Shown here: piece after piece, positions 1 to 10,311 of the stretch
How positions within the stretch are numbered: position 1 is the first letter of the stretch
How the letters are laid out: each line of letters starts with the position of its first letter
Assembly (NCBI RefSeq): GCF_001661915.1
Contig: NZ_LYWY01000039.1
Span: forward strand, 186,001 to 250,000
Direction: 5' to 3'
Source: Croceicoccus pelagius
GTDB taxonomy: Bacteria; Pseudomonadota; Alphaproteobacteria; Sphingomonadales; Sphingomonadaceae
DNA length: 64,000 bases
Notes under the pieces: model-generated
What the model saw: the letters and a program-made list of their open reading frames with translations, nothing else
Databases searched by the model: none
What the model was told of the DNA's origin: nothing
Program-made: the position numbers and the translations under genes

Positions 1-233
1 AGCGGGGTCTGGAGCGTCACCAGCCAGCCGATCAGCATCAGCAGGCAGATTCGCATGATGAGGGCAAGGGCAAGGCCTAGCCGCCGTGCCTTGGATTGCT
101 GATGCTCGGGAAGGCGGTTCGAAAGGATGGCGATGAAGACGAGATTGTCTATTCCCAGAACGACTTCAAGCACGATCAGGGTGAGGAGGGCGGCCCAGGC
201 AGCCGGGTCGGAAAGCAGCGCAAGAATGTCCAT
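1..233 (-). CDS. TerC family integral membrane protein (partial, 5' part only)
   Basis: The gene runs off the left edge; 77 codons are visible, starting at the ATG complementary to 231-233. The visible protein is strongly hydrophobic. Near residues 26-37 it reads LGIDNLVFIAIL, the hallmark first membrane segment of the TerC family (acidic and Asn residues inside the helix). A basic loop (residues about 46-52) and a second membrane segment follow. Family members are inner-membrane proteins linked to metal export, mainly manganese, and to tellurite resistance; the exact substrate cannot be read from this piece. It is transcribed away from the cold-shock gene. The family call is firm; the function is only family-level. 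Confidence 0.8.
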   Translation of the reverse strand, partial: MDILALLSDPAAWAALLTLIVLEVVLGIDNLVFIAILSNRLPEHQQSKARRLGLALALIMRICLLMLIGWLVTLQTP

Positions 234-486
234 GGCGCGGGTTTTTGCCGCCCGTCAGCCGCCGTGGCAAGTAATCTCGGGCCTGCCGGACCTGTGATAT
301 TCGTGCCATCGTGTCCGGAAAATGGCGGCCAAAGCGTAAATTGTTCGCCAATGGTTCCCAAATGCCTTATAACGTCTCACCGTCAGGGACCGTTGCACGA
401 GGTATCGGTCCAAAGTCGTCGGTTTCTGTCCGTCCGCAGGCCATGGCGATCGAGGGAAGGGCGAGAGTTAAGGTACGCTTAGATTT
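234..486. other. divergent intergenic region, long leader of the cold-shock gene
   Basis: A 253-base gap between the divergent terC-like gene and the cold-shock gene. A TATAAC hexamer at 368-373 could be a -10 box for the rightward gene, but no good -35 box stands at the right distance (TTCGCC at 344-349 is 18 bases upstream). If it is used, the mRNA leader would be about 105 bases, long as is common for cold-shock genes. Open frames crossing this region are shadows with no coding character. Confidence 0.35.
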
Positions 487-1293
487 ATGGGTTATGACAG
501 AGGTCGGCGCGGTCGTGGCCGCGACAAACGCGATGGTTTCGGCGAAGACAATTACGATCCGTTCTCGCAGGGCGGGTTCGGATTCGATCAGGGCCCAGAC
601 AACCGTGGCGGCGGTGGCGGTGGTTACAACCGCGATCGCGGCGGATTCGGTAATGATCGCGGTGGTTACGGCGGCGGCGATCGCGGCGGTGACCGTGGTG
701 GCTTTGGTGGCGGTGGTGACCGCGGCGGCTTCCGTGGCGGCCCGGGCGGCGGCGGCGGCGGTGGTTTCCGCGGCGGCGGCGGTGGCGCCGGTGGCCGTAT
801 GCCCCCGCAGGTCGTCGGCACCGGCAAGGGCGTCGTAAAGTTCTTCAACTCGGGCAAGGGCTTCGGTTTCATCCAGCGTGAAGACGGCGGTGAGGACGTG
901 TTCGTCCACATCAGCGCGGTCGAGCGCGCTGGCCTCGAAGGTCTGGCCGAAGGTCAGGAGCTGGAGTTCAACCTCGTCGATCGCGGCGGCAAGATTTCGG
1001 CAAGTGACCTTCAGGTCGTCGGCGACGTGATCCCGGTCGAAAGCAAGCCCGCAGCGCCGCAGCGCGAGCTGACGGGCGACAAGGCCGTCGGCACGGTCAA
1101 GTTCTTCAACTCGGTGAAGGGCTTCGGCTTCATCACCCGCGATGACGGCGAGCAGGATGCTTTCGTCCACATCAGCGCGGTTGAACGTTCGGGCCTGTCG
1201 CAGCTGAACGAAGGCGATCGCCTTGAATTTGATCTCGAGGTCGACCGCCGGGGCAAGTATTCGGCCGTGAACCTCGTGCCCATCCAGGGCTGA
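487..1293 (+). CDS. cold-shock protein with N-terminal RGG tail and two cold-shock domains
   Basis: A 268-residue protein. Residues about 5-105 are a low-complexity tail rich in Gly, Arg and Asp with repeated RGG, RGGF and GGDRGG units. Two cold-shock domains follow, at about 110-183 and 199-266. Each has the RNP1 pattern (KGFGFIQR and KGFGFITR) and RNP2 (VFVHIS and AFVHIS), so both should bind single-stranded RNA or DNA. Typical bacterial Csp proteins are about 70 residues with one domain; double-CSD proteins are common in alphaproteobacteria, but the long RGG tail is less usual. A rho-independent terminator follows at 1361. Likely role: RNA chaperone. The RGG part may drive RNA binding or condensation (inference). 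Confidence 0.9.
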   Translation: MGYDRGRRGRGRDKRDGFGEDNYDPFSQGGFGFDQGPDNRGGGGGGYNRDRGGFGNDRGGYGGGDRGGDRGGFGGGGDRGGFRGGPGGGGGGGFRGGGGGAGGRMPPQVVGTGKGVVKFFNSGKGFGFIQREDGGEDVFVHISAVERAGLEGLAEGQELEFNLVDRGGKISASDLQVVGDVIPVESKPAAPQRELTGDKAVGTVKFFNSVKGFGFITRDDGEQDAFVHISAVERSGLSQLNEGDRLEFDLEVDRRGKYSAVNLVPIQG

Positions 1294-1360
1294 GAGCTTC
1301 ATCGGCGGGATCCGGCCCACGGTTGATTGACCGAACAGGCCGGATTTCCTAGATGCAGAA

Positions 1361-1400
1361 AAATGGCGGTTCCCACCGGGGGCCGCCATTTCTCTTTTGA
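1361..1400 (+). terminator. rho-independent terminator after the cold-shock gene
   Basis: Inverted repeat AAATGGCGG (1361-1369) and CCGCCATTT (1383-1391), followed by the T-rich run TTTCTCTTTT. It lies 67 bases after the cold-shock stop and before argD, so it separates the two transcripts. Confidence 0.85.
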
Positions 1401-1424
1401 ATATTCCGTAAGAGGATCGCTGAA

Positions 1425-2603
1425 ATGTCGATTACGCCCCTGATGCCCGTGTATCCGCGCTGTGATGTCCGGCCGGTGCGAGGCGAAAACTGCCATCTCG
1501 TTTCCGAGGATGGCCGGCGATTCCTCGACTTTGCCAGCGGTATCGCGGTGAATCTTCTCGGCCATTCGCATCCGGGTCTGATCGGTGCGATCAAGAAGCA
1601 GGCCGAGACGCTGATGCACGTCTCGAATATGTACGGTAGTCCGCAGGGCGAATCGCTGGCGCAGCGGCTTGTCGACCTGACCTTTGCCGACACCGTTTTC
1701 TTCACGAACTCGGGCGCCGAGGCGGTCGAGACCGCGATGAAGACGGCGCGGGCCTATCACCAGCATGACGGCAACGAAGATCGCTACGAGATCATCACCT
1801 TCAAGAACGCCTTCCACGGCCGTACGATGGCGACGATCAGCGCGTCGAACCAGGACAAGATGCACAAGGGCTTCATGCCCCTGCTGCCCGGATTCAAGTA
1901 TGTAGAGTTCAATGATCTCGAAGGCGCCAAGGCCGCTGTCGGGCCGCACACTGCCGCGATTATGGTCGAGCCGGTGCAGGGCGAGGGCGGCATCCGCGTT
2001 GCCGACGACGCCTTCATCAAGGGACTGCGCGATCTTTGCGATGCCAATGACTTGATGCTGATCTTCGACGAGGTTCAGTGCGGGGTGGCGCGCACCGGCA
2101 CGTTCTACGCCTACGAACAGTTCGGCGTCGAACCCGACATCCTTGCAACTGCAAAGGGCATCGGCGGTGGCTTCCCGATGGGCGCGTGCCTCGCGACCGA
2201 GAAAGCCGCGCGCGGCATGGTCTTCGGTACACATGGCAGCACGTATGGCGGTAACCCGCTGGCGATGGCTGCGGGCGAGGCTGTTCTGGACGCGGTGGCG
2301 AACGACGAATTCCTCGCGCACGTCCGCACGATGGGCGAAAAGCTGCGCGGCCGTCTCGAACAGTTCATCGGCAACTACCCCGACCTGTTCGAGGACGTTC
2401 GCGGGATGGGTCTGATGATGGGCGTGAAGATGAAGGTCGAGAGCCGGCCCTTCGTGGCGCACCTGCGCGACCATCACGGCCTGCTGACAGTCGCTGCGGG
2501 CGACAATGTTATCCGCATCCTTCCGCCGCTCGTCATCGAAGACGCTCACATCGACGAATTCATGGAGAAGCTGTCCGCCGGGGCGGCTGATTACACGCCG
2601 TGA
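1425..2603 (+). CDS. argD: acetylornithine / succinyldiaminopimelate aminotransferase
   Basis: A 392-residue class III PLP aminotransferase. It converts N-acetylglutamate semialdehyde to N-acetylornithine in arginine synthesis, and in many bacteria also serves lysine synthesis. Visible motifs: the phosphate-binding [15 protein letters not shown] near residue 93, FHGRT near 129, the cofactor-contacting [14 protein letters not shown] near 213, and the PLP lysine in [14 protein letters not shown] near 242. Length and motifs match ArgD rather than GabT. The stop overlaps the GTG start of argF by four bases, and argF in turn overlaps hslO, so the three are translationally coupled. The ATG at 1425 follows directly after the terminator region. 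Confidence 0.96.
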   Translation: MSITPLMPVYPRCDVRPVRGENCHLVSEDGRRFLDFASGIAVNLLGHSHPGLIGAIKKQAETLMHVSNMYGSPQGESLAQRLVDLTFADTVFFTNSGAEAVETAMKTARAYHQHDGNEDRYEIITFKNAFHGRTMATISASNQDKMHKGFMPLLPGFKYVEFNDLEGAKAAVGPHTAAIMVEPVQGEGGIRVADDAFIKGLRDLCDANDLMLIFDEVQCGVARTGTFYAYEQFGVEPDILATAKGIGGGFPMGACLATEKAARGMVFGTHGSTYGGNPLAMAAGEAVLDAVANDEFLAHVRTMGEKLRGRLEQFIGNYPDLFEDVRGMGLMMGVKMKVESRPFVAHLRDHHGLLTVAAGDNVIRILPPLVIEDAHIDEFMEKLSAGAADYTP

Positions 2604-3529
2604 GCGTGCGGCATTTCCTCGACCTCTCGGATGCGGGGGGAGACGCGATTGCGGCGATGATCAACGACGCCATCGACCGCAAAGAAGCGCGTGTCGGGAT
2701 GCCCAAGGGCGCGCCCGATGACGATGCGCCGCTCAAGGGCCGCGTTCTGGCCATGATCTTCGAGAAGAACTCGACCCGTACGCGCGTGTCGTTCGACATG
2801 GCGATCAGACAGCTTGGCGGCAGCTCGATCATCATGGAAGCGGGCAGCATGCAGCTTGGCCGGGGCGAGACCGTGGCCGACACCGCGCGCGTCCTTTCGC
2901 GCATGGTCGATGCGATTATGATACGAACCGACGATCACGCCAAGATCGAGGAATTGGCGCGCCATGCGACCGTTCCGGTGATCAATGGGCTCACCGATCG
3001 TTCCCACCCCTGCCAGATCGTCGCCGACCTGCTCACGCTAGTCGAGCATGGCAAGGCGCTGCCGGGGCTGGAACTTGCATGGCTCGGTGATGGCAACAAC
3101 GTGCTGCACTCGATCCTCGAGGCGGCGGGCCTGATGAAGTTTAACGTCCGGTATGGTGTGCCCGAAGGGTATGAGCCGGATGCAGAATTCGTCGAAATGG
3201 CACGGGCTGCGGGGTCGACCGTCACGCTTTGCCGCGATGCTTCAAAGGCAGCTTCGGGCGCTGACGTTCTGGTGACCGACACCTGGGTTTCCATGGGACA
3301 GGCGGAAGCGGCCGAAAAGCTGGCGGCGATGCGTCCCTACCAGGTCAACGCCGAACTCATGGCTCATGCTCAGGACGACGCGGTATTCTTGCACTGCCTG
3401 CCCGCTCATGTCGGGGACGAAGTGAGCAAGGACGTGTTCGAAGGGCCGCACTCGGTCGTCTGGGATGAAGCGGAAAACCGCATCCACGCCCAGAAGTCGG
3501 TGCTGCGCTGGGCGTTCGGCCAGCTGTGA
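2600..3529 (+). CDS. argF: ornithine carbamoyltransferase
   Basis: A 309-residue enzyme that makes citrulline from ornithine and carbamoyl phosphate, the step after ArgD and deacetylation. The carbamoyl-phosphate loop STRTR is near residue 57, the HPCQ motif near 136, and the ornithine-site HCLPAH near 264. The start is GTG inside the last codons of argD (4-base overlap), which fixes it well because the protein then begins with the family-typical SVRHFLDL. The stop overlaps the hslO start in the same way. Cytosolic; normally a homotrimer. Confidence 0.96.
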   Translation: MSVRHFLDLSDAGGDAIAAMINDAIDRKEARVGMPKGAPDDDAPLKGRVLAMIFEKNSTRTRVSFDMAIRQLGGSSIIMEAGSMQLGRGETVADTARVLSRMVDAIMIRTDDHAKIEELARHATVPVINGLTDRSHPCQIVADLLTLVEHGKALPGLELAWLGDGNNVLHSILEAAGLMKFNVRYGVPEGYEPDAEFVEMARAAGSTVTLCRDASKAASGADVLVTDTWVSMGQAEAAEKLAAMRPYQVNAELMAHAQDDAVFLHCLPAHVGDEVSKDVFEGPHSVVWDEAENRIHAQKSVLRWAFGQL

Positions 3530-4431
3530 GCGATACGCCGCCTGTCATGCAGAACGAGACCGGGTTTGACCGCGTGCTTGCCTTCACGCTGCCCGAAAGG
3601 GACGCGCGCGGGCGATGCGTTCGTCTTGGTCCGACGCTCGACCTGATCCTGTCTGCGCACGACTATCCGGCGGCAGCGCGCAACCTGCTGTCGGAAGCGC
3701 TCGTGCTGTGCACGCTGATGGGTTCGCTGGTAAAGACCGGCGGGCAACTGACGATGCAGGTGCAGGCGCCGAATGGTGCGGTCAGCCTGCTTGCTTGCGA
3801 CTATCGCGGCGGAGAGCTGCGCGGTTATCTCCAGCACGACGAGAAGGCGTTGGAACGGCTGGGCGCCAATCCCGGACTCAAGGCGCTGTTCGGTGACGAA
3901 TCCTTCCTCGCGATCACCTTCGATCTCGCGACCGGCGGTCGGTATCAGGGAGTAGTGCCGCTTGACGGAACGTCGCTGAGCGAGGCTTGCGAGATGTATT
4001 TCCGGCAGTCGGAACAGGTCCCCTCAGTCCTGCGTGTCGCGATCAGTTCGGAAGGTAGCCACACGGTCGCCGGGGGCGTGCTGATCCAGCACTTACCCGA
4101 TGGCGAGGAAGGCCGCGAAAGGCTTCACGTGCGCTACGACGATCCCGATTGGGAGCATGTCGCGGTGATCGGGGGAAGCATTCGCCACGCAGAGCTTGTC
4201 GATCCGGCGCTCTCGATGGAGGCGATCGTCTGGCGTCTCTACCACGAGGAAGACACGGTCCGCGTCGAAGCGCTGGAGCATATCGTGCGCGGATGCCGCT
4301 GCACGGTCGAGCACTACCGCAGTGTCTTGTCGCAGTTCGCACAGGACGATCTTGCCGAGATGCGCGAGGACGACGGCCTGATCCATGTCGACTGCGCGTT
4401 CTGCTCCAAGGTCTTTGCGCTCGACGTCTGA
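3526..4431 (+). CDS. hslO: Hsp33 redox-regulated holdase chaperone
   Basis: A 301-residue Hsp33. The C-terminal redox switch is complete: Cys257-x-Cys259 and Cys290-x-x-Cys293 bind zinc when reduced and form disulfides under oxidative stress, which activates the holdase. The N-terminal two thirds match the substrate-binding core. It starts with GTG overlapping the argF stop by four bases. The argD-argF-hslO order recurs in Sphingomonadales, so translation of this stress chaperone is tied to arginine genes here. Activation is post-translational; nothing in the DNA suggests separate control. Confidence 0.94.
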   Translation: MSDTPPVMQNETGFDRVLAFTLPERDARGRCVRLGPTLDLILSAHDYPAAARNLLSEALVLCTLMGSLVKTGGQLTMQVQAPNGAVSLLACDYRGGELRGYLQHDEKALERLGANPGLKALFGDESFLAITFDLATGGRYQGVVPLDGTSLSEACEMYFRQSEQVPSVLRVAISSEGSHTVAGGVLIQHLPDGEEGRERLHVRYDDPDWEHVAVIGGSIRHAELVDPALSMEAIVWRLYHEEDTVRVEALEHIVRGCRCTVEHYRSVLSQFAQDDLAEMREDDGLIHVDCAFCSKVFALDV

Positions 4432-4472
4432 ACCCGCTTGCGCCCGGCGAAGGTGCATCCTAGCTCCACGTC

Positions 4473-5159
4473 ATGACTGATCAGCACAAACAAGCGCCTG
4501 CCGTCGTTCTCCTGTCGGGTGGGCTGGACTCGATGGTGACCGCCGGGATCGCGCGCGAGCAGGGCTTTGCCCTCAATGCGCTCACGATCGATTACAACCA
4601 GCGGCATCGCCGGGAACTGGAGAGTGCGAAACAGATCGCTGGCGAACTTGGCACGGACCGGCACGTCGTTCTGCCGCTGGACCTGCGCGCTTTCGGCGGT
4701 TCAGCGCTGACTGCCGATATCGACGTGCCGAAGGACGGCGTCGGCGAAGATATTCCGGTCACATACGTCCCGGCACGCAACCTCGTGTTCCTGTCTTTGA
4801 CGCTGGCATGGGCCGAGGCGATTGGCGCGCGCGACATCTTTATCGGTGTCAATGCGCTCGACTACTCGGGCTATCCCGATTGCCGCCCCGAGTTCATCCA
4901 GGGATTTGCCGATCTCGCTCGCTTGGCGACCAAGGCCGGGGCTCAGGGTGGAGAGTTCACGATCCACGCACCGTTACAATATCTGGGCAAGGCGGAGATC
5001 GTTTCCGAAGCCTACAGGATTGGGCTCGATCCGGCGGTAAGCTGGTCCTGCTACGATCCGATGCCCGACGGCACCGCTTGCGGACAATGCGACAGCTGCC
5101 GGTTGCGGCTGGAAGGCTTCAGCAAGGCCGGACGCGAAGATCCGCTGTCCTACGCCTGA
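4473..5159 (+). CDS. queC: 7-cyano-7-deazaguanine (preQ0) synthase
   Basis: A 228-residue ATP-dependent enzyme that turns 7-carboxy-7-deazaguanine into preQ0 in queuosine synthesis for tRNA modification. The PP-loop LLSGGLDSMV lies at residues about 13-22. The C-terminal zinc site is seen as CYDPMPDGTACGQCDSC near residue 192 (four cysteines). Length is normal. It follows hslO after 41 bases, so it may share that transcript. Its stop is followed by a strong bidirectional terminator shared with the convergent ompA-type gene. Confidence 0.95.
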   Translation: MTDQHKQAPAVVLLSGGLDSMVTAGIAREQGFALNALTIDYNQRHRRELESAKQIAGELGTDRHVVLPLDLRAFGGSALTADIDVPKDGVGEDIPVTYVPARNLVFLSLTLAWAEAIGARDIFIGVNALDYSGYPDCRPEFIQGFADLARLATKAGAQGGEFTIHAPLQYLGKAEIVSEAYRIGLDPAVSWSCYDPMPDGTACGQCDSCRLRLEGFSKAGREDPLSYA

Positions 5160-5180
5160 TGCCATTACACCGATGAAAAG

Positions 5181-5213
5181 AAAAAGGGGCCGGCGTGAAC
5201 CGGCCCCTTTTTC
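5181..5213. terminator. bidirectional rho-independent terminator
   Basis: A perfect 13-bp stem: AAAAAGGGGCCGG (5181-5193), loop CGTGAA, CCGGCCCCTTTTT (5200-5212). The A-run on one side and the T-run on the other make it work in both directions. It lies between queC (rightward) and the OmpA-family gene (leftward), which converge here. Confidence 0.93.
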
Positions 5214-5242
5214 TTGTTTCGTTTCCGAGTGATCGGAAAGAA

Positions 5243-6304
<1,062 letters not shown>

Positions 6305-6335
6305 TCGCGTTTCCCCTTGTTCTTAGGCGACATTG

Positions 6336-6352
6336 CCCGAGGCCACCTCGGG
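6336..6352 (-). promoter_or_regulatory. hairpin in the leader of the OmpA-family gene
   Basis: Perfect inverted repeat CCCGAGG / CCTCGGG with a 3-base loop, about 32 bases upstream of the start codon. No T-run follows in either direction, so it is not an obvious terminator. It may stabilise the abundant porin mRNA (inference). Confidence 0.4.
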
Positions 6353-6422
6353 ATTCTCTATCGTCCGCCTAAAACGCAGGCAAGCAATGATACGTATCTG
6401 CATGTAAGTCTTTTGTTAACGA

Positions 6423-6875
6423 TTAGCCTGTGATCCCCTCCTGGTTCAGAGCAGCGATTATCCCGTCGATGGCGGCGCGGGCTTCGATGTCGACATTCGT
6501 CCCGCCTTGCGGGCTTGAAATCGGGGAAAGTCGGCTCCAGCCATTCGCGAAGAATGCAAGCGCTCCGGTTGTGAGATCGAACACTTGCATACCTCGGGCC
6601 GGTGAGCAGAAAATCCATTGTCCATCGTGATAGCAGGCGATCTCGTCATCATGCGATGCGAACAGGCCGTTACCGCTTGGCGCGACGATCCAGCATTCAC
6701 CGGATTTGGGATCGGTGGGCGGTGTATCGGTGGTACCTTGGACAACCGGATGCAGCAGGGCATCGAGAATGACGTGGGCCTCGTTCACGAAGACCTCTTT
6801 CTGAGCCTGCGCGACGTTCAGGAAGGGAAGCTTGAAGCGTGCCGTAGTCGCACTGAAGCCAATCGGGTCGGGCAT
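6423..6875 (-). CDS. DUF2793 protein, last gene of the GTA remnant
   Basis: A 150-residue protein. It matches the DUF2793 family, seen at the 3' end of GTA and phage tail clusters in sphingomonads: LPFLNVAQAQKEVFVNEAH near residue 17, then the conserved GECWIVAPSGNGLFASHDDEIACY region. The family is thought to contribute to the tail fibre or cell attachment. The ATG at 6873-6875 is preferred over an upstream GTG because a GGAG ribosome site sits five bases before it. It lies 21 bases downstream of the broken gene 15. The reading frame is intact although the genes around it have decayed. The function is inferred from context. Confidence 0.75.
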   Translation of the reverse strand: MPDPIGFSATTARFKLPFLNVAQAQKEVFVNEAHVILDALLHPVVQGTTDTPPTDPKSGECWIVAPSGNGLFASHDDEIACYHDGQWIFCSPARGMQVFDLTTGALAFFANGWSRLSPISSPQGGTNVDIEARAAIDGIIAALNQEGITG

Positions 6876-6896
6876 GAGAATCTCCACGATCAGAAA

Positions 6897-9082
6897 TTAG
6901 AAGTTGAGTGAGAGCGGGAGCGAACGCGCATGGTCGCCGATCTGCCTGATCTCGAATGTCGCCGGTCTGGGCTTGGCGCGAAGGCCCGTCGCGGTAGCTG
7001 CATCGATATCGAGATGCGCTTCCGGGACTTCCCAGACGATGGCGACACCGTCCGCGTCGATAAAGCGGACTTCGTAACCCTCTCGACTTTCCATGAGCGG
7101 TATTTCGACTTCATCCGGCCATGACCACGCGCCGCGCGCACGGCGTGTCCATGCAATCGAAAGCCCACCATCCACGTTCTCGCTCATGCTCGCCCGGACT
7201 GCGGAAAGCGGACGCAGCGTCGCACCTCCCGAAGAAACCGGTGACCGAACCGGTTGCGGATCTGCGTGGCCCAAGGCGACGATATCGAAATTTGCCGCGG
7301 TCCCGATCGCCGCAGTGTCGAGCGCCGTAAGATTATCGTCCAACAGGACAAAGACCTCGTCGGCACCATGGTTTCCGATTTCATGCTCGGCTCCGCCTCG
7401 GCCGCGGAGCAAGTTGGCGAGCTCATAAAGGCCGCCGCCTCTTGGGGGCGCCGAACCGAACTGAATGATTTCTTGGCCGATCCGGGCCCGATTTGCGCAC
7501 TGCGCCAATTCGTCGATGCTGGCATCGGTAAGCGCGAACTCAGCATCGCGAGCTGGACAAGCAGTCTGCTCGCCCGGTCGACCAGATGTGGGGAAGCAGG
7601 GGATAGCGGCGACTGTAGGTTGCCAACAATTGCACGGTCTCGTTCCGCCCGACCGATTGTGAGAAGTACCCCGTCGCCGGTATCGATATGCAGCGCGGCG
7701 CCTGTCCAACCGGAGTATGCCGACGACACTGCGGCATAGACCTGTCGCTCGTTACCGCTTCCGCTGCCATCCCAAGGCAGTTCAAAGGCGCTTAGAAGCG
7801 TGGGCCCATTGCTCAGATCCCGCGGCTTGCGATCGGCCCCGGCATCGCCGGCAGAGCGGATACCCCCTGCATGACCCATTGGAACAGAGCGCAATACGAG
7901 TTCGATGCCTGACGCTCGCCATTCCTATCCGGCGACTTGCCAGACAGTGTTGGTTGCTTGCGGACGGACGAAGCTTCCGGGACGAATGGATTTGTCGATA
8001 GTCGCAACGCGATAAGCGAGCCGCTCGCGTCCGGTCATCGATCGTTCCGCCAATTCCTGCGCTATGTGGTGGGCAGCGTCCGCCGTAAGACCTACCGGAA
8101 AGTCGACGGTCTCGATCGCGCCGTTGCCGGCAACGCCGCGACTCCTCTGGAGACCGGGCTGAAAGTCGCGATCCTTGTCGTAGTAGCGCAGACACATCGC
8201 GGTCTGCCTGGCGCCCGCCATGCGCGATCTTTTAGAACCGGTGGACTGCCCGAATTCGCCTTCGCGGTTAGCGATAGGCGTGGGCAGATCGACGACATCG
8301 GTTGCAATCTTTATCGCACTTCCGATCACGCCGAGACTTCCTCGCGACGCATCGATTGCTAAGGGATAGCCGGTGTCGATTGTCGCCAGGAGTGCAAGCC
8401 CGCTGCCGCTTTCGTGACTGATCCCGGTCATACCCTCCAGTTCGAAGCCGGATGCAATTTCCTGCCCGTCCGAGAGCAGAGGCACAAGTTCGGGCGAGCT
8501 TTCACCCGCAAAGATTTCGAACGTCAGCGCGGGAATGCGATTGCCGAAGTCTGCAAGCTCGAGATCCTCGAAGACGACATAAGCGATTCCCCGAAACGCC
8601 GGGCATGTGGCACCCATGTCTGAGCCGATCAGCGGGTCCGGTGCTTGATGTTCGGAGCCGTAGTAGATGCGAAAGCTTCCGCCGACTTTCAGATCACCAT
8701 TGGCGCCGCGCAGCAGGTTGCCGTCAGCCCAGATACGTCCCACGCCGTCTATCGGCCGGCTGGCGAGCGCGACTGCGAACGACATCGTGTAGCTGTAAGT
8801 GGTGATCTTCGGTTTGCCCTTGCCGCCGCCGCTCTTCTCCTTGTGCTCGACAAGGTTGGTAGCCCAGATCACGCTCCCCGCGGTTCGGACGGTTCCGAAG
8901 TGACGGGGAATGGCCGTGCCGTAACTCGACGTCGTGACAGCGAGTTCCTTGAGCCGCGCGCCCTCGTGCTTTGGCGAGCCGAAAACGGCATTGTCGAGCG
9001 CGCGTCCGGCCAGCGTGCCAAGCGCGCCGCCAAGCGGACCGCCAAGCGCGGTGCCGACTGTGGTCAGGACCAGTGTTGCCAT
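6897..9082 (-). pseudogene. broken GTA gene 15 (phage tail / host-specificity protein)
   Basis: One gene of 729 original codons, now interrupted twice. The first 385 codons (9082 to 7928) encode the tail protein N-terminus: Gly-rich start GTALGGPLGGALGTLAGRA, and SYGTAIPRHFGTVRTAGSVIWATN, typical of this family. An in-frame TAG stands at 7925-7927. The same frame then continues with EWRASGIELVLRSVPMGHAGG through VDRASRLLVQLA. At about 7545-7551 a single base is missing and the sequence resumes one frame over with DAEFALTDASIDELAQ and GQEIIQFG, ending at the natural TAA at 6897. Total length 2186 bases is one short of a multiple of three, which fits one deleted base. The alphaproteobacterial gene product forms the GTA baseplate and tail tip. 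A sequencing error cannot be excluded for either lesion. Confidence 0.85.
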
Positions 9083-9085
9083 CGT

Positions 9086-9496
9086 TCAATCCTTGAAATG
9101 TGTCGGAATCTGCCATGCCGCGATCCGTTTCCAGGACGGATCGGGTTTGCCCTGTACGACTTTGCGGAGGCCAGCGTGTGCGTGGACGATCGCCTCGGGC
9201 CCGACCGCGACAGCAAGATGGAATTGGCCTGCGCCCAGATCGAATAGCAGCACATCTCCCGCCGAGGGGTTCTCGGTTCGCCTGAGCCCGGAGGCCGATG
9301 CGCTGCTGAGCATGGCGTTGATGCTCGTGTTACGAAGCCCGTATGACGTGGGCGGACGCGCTTTTCCGCCGACGCGGTCTGTCACGGCGGCTATCAGCCC
9401 GACGCAGTCCAGACCCGTCATCGGGTCGCGCCCGCGCAAGCGAAATGGCGAGCCCACAAAAGCTTCGGCCGCCGCCACCGTGTGTGGATTGCTCAT
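9086..9496 (-). CDS. GTA gene 14: NlpC/P60-type peptidase
   Basis: A 136-residue protein. It carries the NlpC/P60 pattern: the nucleophile in TGLDCVGLIAAV near residue 25 and the histidine in GQFHLAVAVG near 92. In GTA and phage particles this small cell-wall peptidase sits in the tail and helps entry through peptidoglycan. The start at 9494-9496 overlaps the stop of gene 13 in an ATGA arrangement, as is usual between GTA genes; a longer upstream frame would only overlap gene 13. Three bases separate its stop from the start of gene 15. The reading frame is fully intact. Confidence 0.88.
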   Translation of the reverse strand: MSNPHTVAAAEAFVGSPFRLRGRDPMTGLDCVGLIAAVTDRVGGKARPPTSYGLRNTSINAMLSSASASGLRRTENPSAGDVLLFDLGAGQFHLAVAVGPEAIVHAHAGLRKVVQGKPDPSWKRIAAWQIPTHFKD

Positions 9497-10311
9497 CCGG
9501 AAACCCGGTATCTTGCGAGGAGATCGTTCCCGGGGAGGAAAGGTTCGCCCCGGAAATTCACACCGTTTGCAAAGCGGCCGCTGCATGTCGCCCACCGGCG
9601 ATCGCAACCCTGACGCAATTCGATCCGCGTTCCGACCGCGACCGTCTCTGCGAGCGCCGGTGACAGCACGAAAGCACCGTCGTCTATGGCGGTCACTTCA
9701 TGGATCAGGCCGGTTCCAGCACCGTCCAGCACGCGTACTTCGCCATCGAGGTAATCGGTGGGTGCGATCTCATCGGCCACAATAAGTCGTGTGCCCTCCT
9801 GACCGATCACCGCAACCCGGCTGGCGTTAGCGAACCGTGACACGGGCAGATTGCATCCCGGTCCGCAGAACCGGGCTCGGCAGGTCGGGCTCGTGCGCGG
9901 TATCGTGTCGACGTCGAGGCGGCTCTTTTCGGATAAAAGTTCGGCCGTGAAACTGCCCGCGTCTTCCTCGACCGTGCCGACGCGCCCCGTATAGATCACT
10001 TCGCGTTCGAGCGTTTCCCAATCGACGATCCCCATTTCGACCCGGGCCTCATCGAACCGCCCCGCCTCGAGGTCCTCGCTCGTCACGGCCGCGTGGGCGA
10101 GTGCGCCGCTCATCTCAGCGCTGTCGGGTTCAAAATCTGCGCTGAACCTGACGGCGGAAGGTACCATCCCGGGTGCGGTCAGATGGCGGATGTCGTCGAA
10201 GACGATGTCGCGGTCGTGGCTGGTGAAACCGATTGTCACTCCATCCTTGCGAAAGATGCGCCACCAGGTCGCGACTGTCTCGAGTTCGCTCTCGAACCAG
10301 ACCCGGCTCAT
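9493..10311 (-). CDS. GTA gene 13: DUF2163 phage baseplate protein
   Basis: A 272-residue protein of the DUF2163 family (phage conserved BR0599-like C-terminus). Family features visible: FTSHDRDIVFDDI near residue 30, the cysteine cluster CRARFCGPGCNLP near 147, and the C-terminal signature GCDRRWATCSGRFANGVNFRGEPFLPGND split over residues about 234-262. In RcGTA-type particles this is a tail-baseplate hub component. The start codon overlaps the stop of the gene 12 remnant (TGA within GCATGA), keeping the ancestral junction. The frame is intact. Confidence 0.88.
   Translation of the reverse strand: MSRVWFESELETVATWWRIFRKDGVTIGFTSHDRDIVFDDIRHLTAPGMVPSAVRFSADFEPDSAEMSGALAHAAVTSEDLEAGRFDEARVEMGIVDWETLEREVIYTGRVGTVEEDAGSFTAELLSEKSRLDVDTIPRTSPTCRARFCGPGCNLPVSRFANASRVAVIGQEGTRLIVADEIAPTDYLDGEVRVLDGAGTGLIHEVTAIDDGAFVLSPALAETVAVGTRIELRQGCDRRWATCSGRFANGVNFRGEPFLPGNDLLARYRVSG

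Noticed and set aside
367-1389. Long minus-strand open frame opposite the cold-shock gene
   Set aside because: It mirrors the GC-rich codons of the real gene and has Ala/Thr runs opposite the Gly/Arg tail; the plus strand has two perfect cold-shock domains and a terminator.
7184-7894. Fragments of gene 15 as separate small genes
   Set aside because: The fragment frames join end to end with family-like sequence; none has its own ribosome site, and the total length fits one gene with one lost base.
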